Assembly: GCA_027343725.1 (NCBI GenBank)
Contig: DAHWKH010000129.1
Span: forward strand, 1-15,437
DNA: 15,437 nt
Reading direction: 5' to 3'
Source of the DNA: Acidiferrobacteraceae bacterium
GTDB lineage: Bacteria; Pseudomonadota; Gammaproteobacteria; Acidiferrobacterales; Acidiferrobacteraceae
Position 1 is the first letter of the stretch, and every line of letters begins with the position of its first letter. A program made the translations under genes and the position numbers. The notes below the pieces were generated by a model that saw only the letters and a program-made list of their open reading frames with translations, was not told where the DNA came from and made no database searches. Of this stretch, positions 1 to 8,763 are shown in pieces.

Positions 1-747
1 GAGATCATCCAGGAGCGCCTGGAACGCGAGTACGGCCTCAATCTCATCACCACCGCACCCACCGTCATCTACGAGGTCGAGACCCGCAAGGGGGAATGCC
101 TGCGTGTCGACAACCCCGCGCGGCTCCCCGATGCCGGCCAGATTCAGGAGATCCGGGAACCGATCATCGTCTGCCACATCCTCGTCCCCCAGGATTATCT
201 CGGCCCCGTGATCCAGTTGTGCGTCGAAAAGCGCGGAACCCAAAAGGATATGCGGTTTCTCGGGCGCCAGGCGATGCTGTCCTATGAATTGCCGCTGAAC
301 GAGGTGGTCATGGATTTTTTTGATAGACTGAAGTCCGTGAGCCGGGGGTACGCCTCGTTCGATTACGATTTTCTCGAATTTCGCGTGGCCGATCTCGTGC
401 GGGTCGATGTGCTGATCAACGGCGACCGTGTCGATGCGCTGTCGGTGATCGCCCACCGGACGCAGAGCGCCTATCGCGCGCGGGCGCTCGTCGGACGCCT
501 GCGGGAGCTGATTCCGCGGCAGATGTTCGACGTCGCGGTCCAGGCCGCGATCGGCGCGCACGTGATCGCGCGCGAGACCGTGAAGGCGCTCAGAAAAAAC
601 GTCACGGCGAAGTGTTACGGGGGCGATGTCAGCCGCAAGCGCAAACTGCTCGAACGCCAAAAAGAAGGAAAGAAACGCATGAAACAGCTCGGATCCGTGG
701 AAATCCCGCAGGAGGCCTTCCTCGCCGTTCTGAAGGTCGAGGACTGA
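1..747 (+). CDS. lepA: Elongation factor 4 (LepA), C-terminal part, cut by window start
   Basis: This is the last 248 residues of LepA/EF4, the ribosome-bound translational GTPase that acts in ribosome assembly and back-translocation; the family is usually about 600 residues long. The open frame runs in from base 1, so the GTPase domain lies outside the window. What remains is the EF-G-like domain V region (the segment with PIIVCHILVPQDYLG and the KRGTQ stretch) and the LepA-specific C-terminal domain, recognised by the basic run SRKRKLLERQKEGKKRMKQ near the end and the final IPQEAFLAVLKV. The stop lies 4 bases before the lepB start. The lepA-lepB pairing is conserved in proteobacteria and supports the call. 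The identification is secure; only the N-terminal part is unseen. Confidence 0.97.
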   Translation, partial: EIIQERLEREYGLNLITTAPTVIYEVETRKGECLRVDNPARLPDAGQIQEIREPIIVCHILVPQDYLGPVIQLCVEKRGTQKDMRFLGRQAMLSYELPLNEVVMDFFDRLKSVSRGYASFDYDFLEFRVADLVRVDVLINGDRVDALSVIAHRTQSAYRARALVGRLRELIPRQMFDVAVQAAIGAHVIARETVKALRKNVTAKCYGGDVSRKRKLLERQKEGKKRMKQLGSVEIPQEAFLAVLKVED

Positions 748-751
748 CGCC

Positions 752-1519
752 GTGTCGCTCAACGATTTTTCGCTCTGGCTGGTCGGGCTTCTGGTGCTGA
801 CCGGCGGGCTTTGGCTGATCGACCGGGTGGTGCGCCGCGATCGCGGCACCAAAGCGCCCCTCTACGCGGAGTACGCACGCTCCTTCTTCCCGGTGATTCT
901 GATCGTTCTCCTGGTCCGCTCGTTCGTGGTGGAGCCGTTTCGCATCCCGTCCGGCTCGATGATTCCTACCCTGCACGTCGGGGATTTCATTCTCGTCAAC
1001 AAGTTCGCCTACGGGCTGCGGTTGCCGATCCTCCACACGAAGATCCTGAGCATCGGCAAGCCCCAGCGCGGGCAGGTCGCGGTGTTCCGCTATCCGCTCG
1101 ACCCGAAGATCGACTACATCAAGCGGATCGTGGGCTTGCCCGGCGACCATATCGCCTATATCAACAAGCAGCTCTACATCAACGGCAAGCTGATCCCGCA
1201 TTACCACAAGCGACCCTATCTGTACGCCGAACAAAACGGCCGCTTCCTCGAGGCCTACCGCTACACCGAGAAGCTCGGGTCCATCAAGCACCACATCATC
1301 CTCATCCCGGGGATCACGCAAAAACCCATGCATTTCGTGGTGCCGCCGCACGAGTACTTCGTTTTGGGGGATAATCGGGATCTGAGCGACGACAGCCGTT
1401 ATTGGGGTTACGTGCCGGCGAGGAATCTCGTGGGGCCGGCGTTTTTGATCTGGTTCAGCTGGAATACCGCGCACGGCGGGGGGATCGACTTCAAGCGTAT
1501 AGGCCGCATCATCCACTAA
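752..1519 (+). CDS. lepB: Signal peptidase I
   Basis: Type I leader peptidase of 255 residues, which cleaves signal peptides from exported proteins at the periplasmic face of the inner membrane. Two N-terminal membrane segments are visible, at about residues 6-26 and 44-60. The catalytic box SGSMIPTL follows at 67-74 with the nucleophile Ser69. The general base Lys124 lies in DYIKRIVGLPGD (121-132), and the conserved box GDNRDLSDDSRYWG is at 207-220. Length and motif order match the E. coli-type family (S26). The start is GTG at 752, four bases after the lepA stop; no upstream in-frame start avoids overlapping lepA. It belongs to the lepA-acpS operon. Nothing is missing from the active site. 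Confidence 0.97.
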   Translation: MSLNDFSLWLVGLLVLTGGLWLIDRVVRRDRGTKAPLYAEYARSFFPVILIVLLVRSFVVEPFRIPSGSMIPTLHVGDFILVNKFAYGLRLPILHTKILSIGKPQRGQVAVFRYPLDPKIDYIKRIVGLPGDHIAYINKQLYINGKLIPHYHKRPYLYAEQNGRFLEAYRYTEKLGSIKHHIILIPGITQKPMHFVVPPHEYFVLGDNRDLSDDSRYWGYVPARNLVGPAFLIWFSWNTAHGGGIDFKRIGRIIH

Positions 1520-1535
1520 GCGGCGAGGGGGAGAT

Positions 1536-1913
1536 ATGTTCGGGCGGCGTCAGCAGGGGGCAAGCCTGTGGGGCTTGCTTCTGGTCTTCATCATGGTCGC
1601 GTTCTACGTCTATCTCGGCTTTCAGATCGGGCCCGCGTACATGAACAACTGGCAGATCGCGAGCGCCCTGAAAGGGGTTGCCACCGCGCCCGGCGCCGAC
1701 ACGATGGGGCGCAGTCAGCTGCGCGAGGCCGTGCGCCAGGCCTTCTCGGTCGGTTACGTCAGTCACGTGAGTGTCGCGCGCGACTTGCATATCGAGGGGA
1801 CGGTCGGCCGGTCCCGAGTCCTCGTGTTCCGCTACAATGTGCATGTGCCGATCCTCTATAACGTCTCGGCGCTGATCCATTTCACGGATCGGCGCAAGGT
1901 GCCGAACTCTTGA
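1536..1913 (+). CDS. DUF4845 membrane-anchored protein
   Basis: A 125-residue protein with one N-terminal membrane segment (about residues 10-32) after a short basic start (MFGRRQQG), then a small domain of about 90 residues that probably faces the periplasm. Size, topology and position between lepB and rnc match the DUF4845 family, found at this place in many beta- and gammaproteobacteria; its molecular role is unknown. The N-terminus resembles a type IV pilin-like leader (short basic stretch, then a hydrophobic helix), but no clear prepilin peptidase site with Glu at +5 is present. A strong ribosome binding site (gcgaggggga, 1523-1532) fixes the ATG at 1536. Its stop overlaps the rnc start. 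Confidence 0.88.
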   Translation: MFGRRQQGASLWGLLLVFIMVAFYVYLGFQIGPAYMNNWQIASALKGVATAPGADTMGRSQLREAVRQAFSVGYVSHVSVARDLHIEGTVGRSRVLVFRYNVHVPILYNVSALIHFTDRRKVPNS

Positions 1914-2590
1914 GCGAGCGTTACGCGCCGCTCTTGCGCCGGCTCGGCTATGCGTTTCAGGCCCCGGAGCTGCTCACGCAGGCCTTGACGCACCGCAGTT
2001 TCGGGGCGCGGCACAACGAGCGGCTCGAGTTTCTGGGGGATGCGGTCGTGAATCTCGTGATGGCGGACGCCCTCCACGAGCGGTTTCCGCGCCTGACCGA
2101 GGGGGAGCTCACGCGCCTGCGCGCGCGCCTCGTGCGCGCCGAAACACTCGCCGCGTTGGCACGCGAACTCGAACTCGGGACGGTCATGCGCCTCGGGGGC
2201 GGCGAGCTCAAAAGCGGCGGCTATGACCGCGATTCGATCCTCGCCGACGCCTTCGAGGCCGTCATCGGGGCCATCTACCGCGACGGGGGCTATGAACGCG
2301 TGCGCGCGCTGCTCATGACGGTGTTCGCCACGCGCCTGGCCGGCATCGAGGTGCACGCGCAGACCAAGGATGCCAAGACCCGTCTTCAGGAACTCCTGCA
2401 GGGGCGCGGCGAGGCCTTGCCCCAGTACGAGGTGTGTGAAGTGCAGGGCTCCGATCGCGATCCGCGCTTTCGGGTCCTCTGCCGCGTGGTCGGGCTCCGG
2501 GAACCGGTGGCGGGCGAGGGCACGACCCGCCGGCAGGCCGAACAGGACGCCGCCGCGCGCGTCCTGAGCGCCCTGGACGCCCATGGCTGA
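1910..2590 (+). CDS. rnc: Ribonuclease III
   Basis: Double-strand-specific endoribonuclease of 226 residues, which processes the rRNA precursor and regulates some mRNAs. The RNase III signature NERLEFLGD is at 36-44. The expected metal and catalytic residues are all present as Glu40, Asp44, Asp113 and Glu116, in register with the E. coli enzyme. A double-stranded RNA-binding domain spans about 153-221, starting DAKTRLQELLQ and ending in the basic-alanine stretch RRQAEQDAAARVL. The start is TTG at 1910, overlapping the TGA of the DUF4845 gene, so translational coupling is likely. The gene overlaps era by 8 bases, the usual rnc-era arrangement. Confidence 0.97.
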   Translation: MSERYAPLLRRLGYAFQAPELLTQALTHRSFGARHNERLEFLGDAVVNLVMADALHERFPRLTEGELTRLRARLVRAETLAALARELELGTVMRLGGGELKSGGYDRDSILADAFEAVIGAIYRDGGYERVRALLMTVFATRLAGIEVHAQTKDAKTRLQELLQGRGEALPQYEVCEVQGSDRDPRFRVLCRVVGLREPVAGEGTTRRQAEQDAAARVLSALDAHG

Positions 2591-3491
2591 TCCCTTCAAG
2601 AGCGGGTATATCGCCGTCGTCGGACGCCCCAACGTCGGCAAGTCGACCCTCATCAACGGCCTGCTTGGGCAAAAACTCGTGATCACCTCGCCCAAGCCCC
2701 AGACCACCCGCCACCGGATCCTCGGCATCAAGACCACGCCGAACGCCCAGTACCTGTACCTCGATACGCCGGGTCTGACGGGTGGGTCGGCCCCGGGGGG
2801 GCTTGCGCGCACCATGGACCGCGCCGCCTCGGAGGCGTTGTCGGAGGCCGATTGCGTGGTGCTGGTGGCCGCCTGTCCGCGCTGGCGCGAGGAGGACGAG
2901 CGGGTGTGCGCCTGGGTGCGCGCGCATGCCCCGGATCGCCCGATCGTCCTCGCGGTGAACAAGGTCGACCGGCTGGCCGCGAAGGAAGCCCTTCTGCCGC
3001 TCATGGCCGATCTCGCCGCGCGCGGCGTGTTTGCCGACATCGTGCCGGTATCCGCGCGCGGCGGCACAAACCTCGATGCGCTGGCGACGGTGATCGCCGC
3101 GCATCTGCCGGCGCGCGCCCCCTTGTATCCCGAGGAGCAATTGAGCGATCGCAGCGAGCGCTTCCTGGCCGCGGAGTTCGTGCGCGAACAGGTTTTTCGA
3201 CGGTTCGCGAAGGAGATCCCCTATGTCACGACGGTGAGCATCGAGGAGTTCCGGGTGGTGCGCGGGCTCCTGCGCATCCGGGCCGTGATTTACGTCGAGA
3301 AGGAGGGCCAGAAGGCGATTCTCGTCGGGCGTTCCGGCGCCGGTCTCAAGGCGGTCGGGACAAGCGCTCGGCGCGTGCTCGAGAGCCATCTCGGGCGTAA
3401 GGTCTATCTCGGCTTGTGGGTGAAGGTGCGCGGGGGCTGGGCCGACAACGCACAGGCCTTGCGGGGTCTCGGTTATGGGGGCGACAATTAG
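2583..3491 (+). CDS. era: GTPase Era
   Basis: Essential-type GTPase of 302 residues that binds the 3' end of 16S rRNA and helps 30S subunit maturation. All G motifs are visible: P-loop GRPNVGKS (14-21), G2 with TTRHR (41-45), DTPG (61-64), NKVD (126-129) and SARG (157-160). A C-terminal KH RNA-binding domain follows (about 215-290), with its GxxG-type turn in VGRSGAGLKAVG (248-259) and the family-typical end KVYLGLWVKVRGGW. The ATG at 2583 lies inside the 3' end of rnc, as in many proteobacteria. The family often has a longer Asn-rich segment after DTPG; here it is a Gly/Ser-rich loop, which looks like normal variation. Confidence 0.98.
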   Translation: MADPFKSGYIAVVGRPNVGKSTLINGLLGQKLVITSPKPQTTRHRILGIKTTPNAQYLYLDTPGLTGGSAPGGLARTMDRAASEALSEADCVVLVAACPRWREEDERVCAWVRAHAPDRPIVLAVNKVDRLAAKEALLPLMADLAARGVFADIVPVSARGGTNLDALATVIAAHLPARAPLYPEEQLSDRSERFLAAEFVREQVFRRFAKEIPYVTTVSIEEFRVVRGLLRIRAVIYVEKEGQKAILVGRSGAGLKAVGTSARRVLESHLGRKVYLGLWVKVRGGWADNAQALRGLGYGGDN

Positions 3492-3494
3492 GCC

Positions 3495-4214
3495 GTGCGT
3501 GTGGAAGACGAAAAGGCCTTCGTTCTGCATCGCTATCCTTATGGCGAGACCAGTGTTTTGCTCGAGATTTTGACCGCCGGGTGCGGGCGCGTGGGGCTCG
3601 TCGCGCGTGGCGTGCGCCGCTTCGGCAAGGCCTTCGGCGGGGCCCACCTGCGGCCGTTCCAGCCCTTGTTGCTGACGTGGTCGGCGCGCGGCGAACTCGG
3701 GACGCTCGCGCGCGCCGAGGCCCCCGAGGCGGCTATCGACCTCAACGGCAACGCCGTGTGGTGCGCGTTCTACGTGAACGAGCTCGTGCTGCGGCTTTTG
3801 CACCGCCACGAGGCGCATGACGAACTCTATCGCGCCTACGACCAGGCCCTGCGCGCGCTCGCCCACGACCCCTGCCACGAGGCGGTGCTGCGGGTATTCG
3901 AGAAACGTCTGCTGGCGGCGCTCGGCTACGGGCTCGAGCTCGCCTGCGAGGCGCACAGCGGCGAGCCGATCTCGGCCCACGGACACTACCGCTACATGCC
4001 GGACGAGGGGCCGGTCGTGAGCGAGGCGACGGACGCCGGGCGCCCGGTGAGCGGCGCCACCCTGCTGGCGCTTGCCCGCGAGTGCCTCACCGAGCCCGAG
4101 CAGCTGCGCGAGGCCAAGGCGCTGTTGCGCGATGCCCTGGCGAGACTCTTGGGCGACAAGCCCTTGTACACGCGGCGCTTGTTTCGCAGCCTGCAGCGCG
4201 AGCCCACGGCATGA
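3495..4214 (+). CDS. recO: DNA repair protein RecO
   Basis: Recombination mediator of 239 residues that works with RecR to load RecA on SSB-coated single-stranded DNA. The N-terminal OB-fold is seen in the segment with LHRYPYGETSVLLEILT (11-27) and the GRVGLVARGVRR stretch (31-42). A helical domain follows, and the C-terminal signature LGDKPLYTRRLFRSL is at 219-233. No four-cysteine zinc cluster is present, as in E. coli-type RecO. The chosen GTG start at 3495 is 3 bases after the era stop; a second GTG at 3501 is possible and would change only two residues. The stop overlaps the pdxJ ATG (ATGA). The era-recO-pdxJ order supports the call. Confidence 0.95.
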   Translation: MRVEDEKAFVLHRYPYGETSVLLEILTAGCGRVGLVARGVRRFGKAFGGAHLRPFQPLLLTWSARGELGTLARAEAPEAAIDLNGNAVWCAFYVNELVLRLLHRHEAHDELYRAYDQALRALAHDPCHEAVLRVFEKRLLAALGYGLELACEAHSGEPISAHGHYRYMPDEGPVVSEATDAGRPVSGATLLALARECLTEPEQLREAKALLRDALARLLGDKPLYTRRLFRSLQREPTA

Positions 4215-4933
4215 AGCTCGGCGTCAATATCGATCACGTCGCGACCTTGCGCGCCGCGCGCAAGACCCGCTATCCCGAACCGATCCAGGCGGCGCTCGTC
4301 GCCGAGCAGGCCGGGGCCGACGCCATCACCCTCCATTTGCGGGAGGATCGCCGCCATATCCAGGAGCGCGACGTGGCGCTTTTGCGCGAGATGCTGTCTG
4401 TGCGCATGAATCTCGAGATGGCCGCCACCGATGAGATGGTGGCGCTCGCCGTCGGTTACCGCCCGGCCGAGTGCTGTCTCGTGCCCGAGCGGCGGCAGGA
4501 ACTCACCACCGAGGGTGGGCTCGATGTGGTGGCGAGCGAGGCCCACATCGCGCGGGTGTGCGAGACGCTCGCGGGCGCGGGCGTGCGGGTCTCGCTGTTC
4601 ATCGACCCGGTCCGCGAGCAGATCGAGGCCGCCGCGCGCTGCCAGGCGCCGGTGATCGAGCTGCACACCGGCGCCTATGCCAACGCCGAGGGCCGCGCGC
4701 AGGGCGAGGAGCATGCGCGCCTGACCGAGGGCTTGCGTCAGGCCCTGGATCTCGGCTTGAGCGTCAATGCCGGCCACGGGCTGCATTATCACAACGTCGC
4801 GCCGATCGCGGCCTTGGCGGGGTTGGAGGAGCTCAATATCGGCCACGCGATCATCGCCCGCGCCCTCTTCACGGGCCTGGCCGCGGCCGTTGCCGACATG
4901 AAGCGGCTCATCACCGCGGCCGCGCGCCCGTGA
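4211..4933 (+). CDS. pdxJ: Pyridoxine 5'-phosphate synthase
   Basis: PdxJ of 240 residues, the last ring-closing step of the DXP-dependent vitamin B6 pathway: it condenses 3-amino-2-oxopropyl phosphate with 1-deoxyxylulose 5-phosphate to pyridoxine phosphate in the cytoplasm. The N-terminus LGVNIDHVATLR (3-14) is diagnostic. Other family stretches are LHLREDRRHI (41-50), RMNLEM (65-70), LHTGAYA (151-157) and the glycine/histidine motif NAGHGLHYHNV (186-196). The ATG at 4211 overlaps the recO stop. The frame stays open upstream to 4082, but that stretch is the recO coding sequence read in another frame, and the canonical N-terminus begins at 4211. The stop overlaps the acpS GTG. Confidence 0.98.
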   Translation: MKLGVNIDHVATLRAARKTRYPEPIQAALVAEQAGADAITLHLREDRRHIQERDVALLREMLSVRMNLEMAATDEMVALAVGYRPAECCLVPERRQELTTEGGLDVVASEAHIARVCETLAGAGVRVSLFIDPVREQIEAAARCQAPVIELHTGAYANAEGRAQGEEHARLTEGLRQALDLGLSVNAGHGLHYHNVAPIAALAGLEELNIGHAIIARALFTGLAAAVADMKRLITAAARP

Positions 4934-5334
4934 TCGTCGGCATCGGCACCGACATCGTGCGCGTGGCGCGTCTCGCGAACGGCCTCGAGCGCTTCGGCGT
5001 GCGTTACGCGCAGCGCATTCTCGCTCGCGAGGAGTACCCGGAGTTCTCCGCGAGCCCCCAGCCGGCACCCTTGCTCGCCAAGCGCTTCGCGGCCAAGGAG
5101 GCGGCCGCCAAGGCGCTGGGGACCGGATTCGACGGCCGCTTCGGCTTTCGCGACATCGTCGTGACCCATGACGCATCCGGTTGCCCGGGCCTTGTGCTGA
5201 AAGGCGGGGCGGCGGCGCGCGCCCAGGCCTTGGGCGTGACGCGCAGTTACGTGACCTTGAGCGACGAGCGGGATTACGCGGTTGCGTTCGTGATTCTGGA
5301 ACGCGGACCGGCGCCGGGCCGCGATCTGGATTGA
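4930..5334 (+). CDS. acpS: Holo-[acyl-carrier-protein] synthase
   Basis: AcpS of 134 residues transfers the 4'-phosphopantetheine arm from coenzyme A to apo-acyl carrier protein, switching on fatty acid synthesis. The N-terminal IVGIGTDIVRVARL (2-15) carries Mg-binding Asp8, and KRFAAKEAAAKALGTG (51-66) carries the second metal ligand Glu57. The length is typical, with a slightly extended C-terminal tail. The GTG start at 4930 shares bases with the TGA of pdxJ (GTGA). It is the last gene of the tightly packed lepA operon; pdxJ-acpS is a classic pair. Confidence 0.97.
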   Translation: MIVGIGTDIVRVARLANGLERFGVRYAQRILAREEYPEFSASPQPAPLLAKRFAAKEAAAKALGTGFDGRFGFRDIVVTHDASGCPGLVLKGGAAARAQALGVTRSYVTLSDERDYAVAFVILERGPAPGRDLD

Positions 5335-5377
5335 CGGCGGAAGAGGGGGGAGCGGCGTTTCGCGCGGACGACGACCG

Positions 5378-5956
5378 ATGACCAGCGGCTATCGCGATCT
5401 CTTGCAAGGGATGTGGCTCGCTTGGGCGGCGTACTGGTGGGTCTCATCGTGCAAGGTCAAGCCCGCCGTGCGCCGGGAATCGCTGTCGTCGCGGCTCTCG
5501 CATGGGCTGCCATTGGCGCTTGCCGCGCTGTGTCTTTTGGCGCGGATCGCGCCGATTCCCGCGCTGCAAGACCGCGTCCTCCCGGCGACACCGGGCCTAT
5601 CGGTCCTGGCGGCGGTTCTGACGGCGGCGGGCTTGCTCTTTTCGGTGTGGGCGCGCTGGTCCCTGGGCGCGAACTGGAGCGCCAGCGTGACCATCAAGGA
5701 TCGTCATGAGTTGGTAACGAACGGGCCGTACGGCGTGGTTCGCCACCCGATCTACACCGGCATGCTGCTGGCCCTCTTGGGGTCCGCGCTGGCGGTCGGT
5801 GAGTGGCGGGCGGTTTTCGCCCTGGCGCTCGCAGCGCTCGCCCTCGGGCGCAAGCGGCGGTTGGAGGAGCGCTGGATGCTCCAGCAATTCGGCGAGGCCT
5901 ATCGCACGTATGCCCGCACGGTCCCGGCGTTGATCCCCTTCCTCCGGGGGCCTTAA
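5378..5956 (+). CDS. Isoprenylcysteine carboxyl methyltransferase-like membrane protein
   Basis: A 192-residue integral membrane protein of the ICMT/PEMT-like methyltransferase group. Hydrophobic segments lie at about 11-24, 44-60, 74-93 and 126-156. The SAM-binding signature of the group is present: NGPYGVVRHPIYTG at 115-128 (Arg-His-Pro core), followed by Glu163/Glu164 and FGEAYRTYA at 171-179. Bacterial members of this fold methylate unknown small or lipid substrates, so the substrate here cannot be named. It starts 43 bases after acpS with no clear ribosome binding site of its own, so it may be read from the operon transcript. It converges on amtB. Confidence 0.82.
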   Translation: MTSGYRDLLQGMWLAWAAYWWVSSCKVKPAVRRESLSSRLSHGLPLALAALCLLARIAPIPALQDRVLPATPGLSVLAAVLTAAGLLFSVWARWSLGANWSASVTIKDRHELVTNGPYGVVRHPIYTGMLLALLGSALAVGEWRAVFALALAALALGRKRRLEERWMLQQFGEAYRTYARTVPALIPFLRGP

Positions 5957-5972
5957 AGGGTTTGCGGGACGC

Positions 5973-5990
5973 CTCGCCGGGATCGGCGAG
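5973..5990. terminator. Hairpin between convergent genes, possible terminator
   Basis: Perfect 7-base-pair stem CTCGCCG/CGGCGAG with a GGAT loop. It lies 17 bases after the methyltransferase stop and 31 bases beyond the amtB stop, in the gap between convergent genes. No T-tract follows on either strand, so intrinsic termination is uncertain. Confidence 0.35.
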
Positions 5991-6021
5991 AGGGCCTTCG
6001 AGAGACCCCGTGTCGAAACCG

Positions 6022-7383
<1,362 letters not shown>

Positions 7384-7406
7384 TGTCCCCCCTCGTACCA
7401 ATGTTT

Positions 7407-7745
7407 TTAGAGTACGTCTTTACCGGTTTCGCCCGTGCGGATGCGCACGGCCTGTTCGAGATCCCGCACGAAGATCTTGCCGTCCCCGATCTGGCCCGTG
7501 CGCGCGGCGCGGGTGAGGACCTCGACCACTGTGTCCACGAGGGGGGCATCGACTGCGAGCTCGAGCCGGAGTTTGGGCCGGAAGGCGACGACGTATTCGG
7601 CGCCGCGATAAAGTTCGGTATGGCCTTTCTGCCGCCCGAAACCCTTCACTTCGGTGACGGTCAGCCCCTGCACGCCGATGTCCGACAGCGCATCGCGGAC
7701 ATCGTCCAGCTTGAAGGGCTTGATGATCGCAATAACGAGTTTCAT
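7407..7745 (-). CDS. glnK: Nitrogen regulatory protein P-II
   Basis: A 112-residue PII signal protein that senses 2-oxoglutarate and ATP/ADP and binds targets such as AmtB. The N-terminus MKLVIAIIKPFKLDDV is canonical. The T-loop carries GHTELYRGAEYVV (41-53) with Tyr51, the uridylylation site in proteobacteria. The C-terminal signature IGDGKIFVRDLEQAVRIRTGE is intact. Direct linkage to amtB points to the GlnK type rather than GlnB, but the sequence alone cannot fully decide. The ribosome binding site GAGAGG lies about 9 bases upstream of the ATG. No sigma-54 type GG-N10-GC promoter was found upstream. Confidence 0.95.
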   Translation of the reverse strand: MKLVIAIIKPFKLDDVRDALSDIGVQGLTVTEVKGFGRQKGHTELYRGAEYVVAFRPKLRLELAVDAPLVDTVVEVLTRAARTGQIGDGKIFVRDLEQAVRIRTGETGKDVL

Positions 7746-7917
7746 CCCGGCAAGCCTCTCTTCGGCCGCGTGTTGTGCGTATCACGGGGCCGGGTGACGG
7801 CAGGGCCCCTTTATGGTTAGGGTAGGGTCGGCGTCCCCCGGGTCTCCCGCGGGGGGCCATCCGGGCCCGTGCCGGCGCCAGCGACTTTACTCTACCGGTT
7901 GTGTTGCATCAACTGGC

Positions 7918-7948
7918 GCGCAGGGCGGATCATTCGATCGCCCTGCGC
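7918..7948. repeat. Long inverted repeat (hairpin) upstream of the DUF5131 gene
   Basis: The arms 7918-7931 and 7936-7948 pair over 13 base pairs with a single bulged G and an ATTC loop. It lies about 170 bases upstream of glnK on one side and 68 bases upstream of the DUF5131 gene on the other. No T-run follows closely on either strand. It could be an RNA hairpin, an operator or a transcription boundary between the divergent genes. Confidence 0.6.
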
Positions 7949-7988
7949 TTGTCCCGGCGCCCGTCGCCGGCGCATTTTGGATGCGGAT

Positions 7989-8005
7989 CCGTCCGGACCG
8001 GACGG
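7989..8005. promoter_or_regulatory. Perfect palindrome directly before the DUF5131 ribosome binding site
   Basis: Two 8-base arms, CCGTCCGG and CCGGACGG, are separated by a single A. The palindrome ends one base before the Shine-Dalgarno run AGGAGGGG (8007-8014), which sets the ATG at 8017. Its position suits an operator or a translation-controlling hairpin, but the function is inferred from position only. Confidence 0.5.
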
Positions 8006-8016
8006 TAGGAGGGGAC

Positions 8017-8763
8017 ATGAGCACACAAAGCCGTATCGAATGGACGCAGCGGACGTGGAACCCCACGGTCGGCTGTACGAAGATCTCGCCCGGTTGCAAA
8101 AACTGTTACGCCGAGACCATGGCGCGGCGCCTGCAGGCCATGGGCATGCGCGGATACGAAAACGGCTTCCGGTTGGCGTTGAGGCCGGAGCGCTTGTTCG
8201 AGCCCTTGCATCGGAGGAAGCCGACCGTTTATTTCGTCAACTCGATGTCAGATCTATTCCACGAGGATGTCCCGTTCGCCTCTATCCGAGAGGTTTTCGC
8301 GATCATGGAACGCGCCCCGCAACACACGTTTCAGATCCTCACGAAGCGCGCGGTGCGCATGGCCCGGTTTTGTGCGGGTGTCGATGTTCCGGCGAACGTC
8401 TGGCTCGGCGTTTCGGTCGAAGACAGGAGCCATGGCGTCCCGAGAATCGCCGTGTTGCGCGCGATTGCATCGGGCGTGCGCTTCCTGTCGATCGAGCCTC
8501 TGCTCCAACCCCTGGGAGACATGGACCTGACAGGCGTGCATTGGGCGATCGTCGGCGGGGAATCCGGAGCCAAGGCGCGGCCGATGAAACCGGAATGGGT
8601 GGACGACATCAAGCGGCAGTGTGACGCAGCCGGGGTCGCGTTCTTTTTTAAGCAGTGGGGGACGTGGGGCCCGGACGGCCGGAGGCGTTCGAAAACGGAC
8701 AACGGCCGGCGCTATCGCGGGCGCACCTGGGATGCGATGCCGGATGTCGCGTCCGGGCCGTGA
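8017..8763 (+). CDS. DUF5131 (phage Gp37/Gp68-type) three-cysteine protein
   Basis: A 248-residue protein of the Gp37/Gp68 family (DUF5131), common in phages and bacterial accessory regions. The N-terminal signature TWNPTVGCTKISPGCKNCYA (13-32) holds Cys20, Cys27 and Cys30 in a CX6CX2C arrangement that resembles a radical-SAM-type cluster site. Later family stretches are YFVNSMSDLFHEDVP, ILTKR, GVSVEDR, SIEPLL, VGGESG and FFFKQWG. The biochemical role of the family is not established. The ATG at 8017 follows a very good ribosome binding site (AGGAGGGG, 8007-8014). The frame is open upstream to 7813, but that stretch looks non-coding. No phage gene or TcmP partner lies beside it, so it stands alone here. 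It may have arrived by transfer, though its base composition does not stand out. Confidence 0.88.
   Translation: MSTQSRIEWTQRTWNPTVGCTKISPGCKNCYAETMARRLQAMGMRGYENGFRLALRPERLFEPLHRRKPTVYFVNSMSDLFHEDVPFASIREVFAIMERAPQHTFQILTKRAVRMARFCAGVDVPANVWLGVSVEDRSHGVPRIAVLRAIASGVRFLSIEPLLQPLGDMDLTGVHWAIVGGESGAKARPMKPEWVDDIKRQCDAAGVAFFFKQWGTWGPDGRRRSKTDNGRRYRGRTWDAMPDVASGP

Noticed and set aside
2313..3986. Long antisense open frame (557 codons) opposite rnc, era and recO
   Set aside because: It mirrors three well-identified genes; GC-rich codon use leaves the opposite strand free of stops. The translation shows no family motif.
4082..4210. Longer N-terminus for PdxJ
   Set aside because: This stretch is the recO 3' end in another frame; the canonical MKLGVNIDHVATLR starts at 4211.
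7746..8016. Sigma-54 promoter upstream of glnK
   Set aside because: glnK-amtB operons are often sigma-54 dependent, but I found no GG-N10-GC element with flanking TGGCAC/TTGC on the minus strand here.
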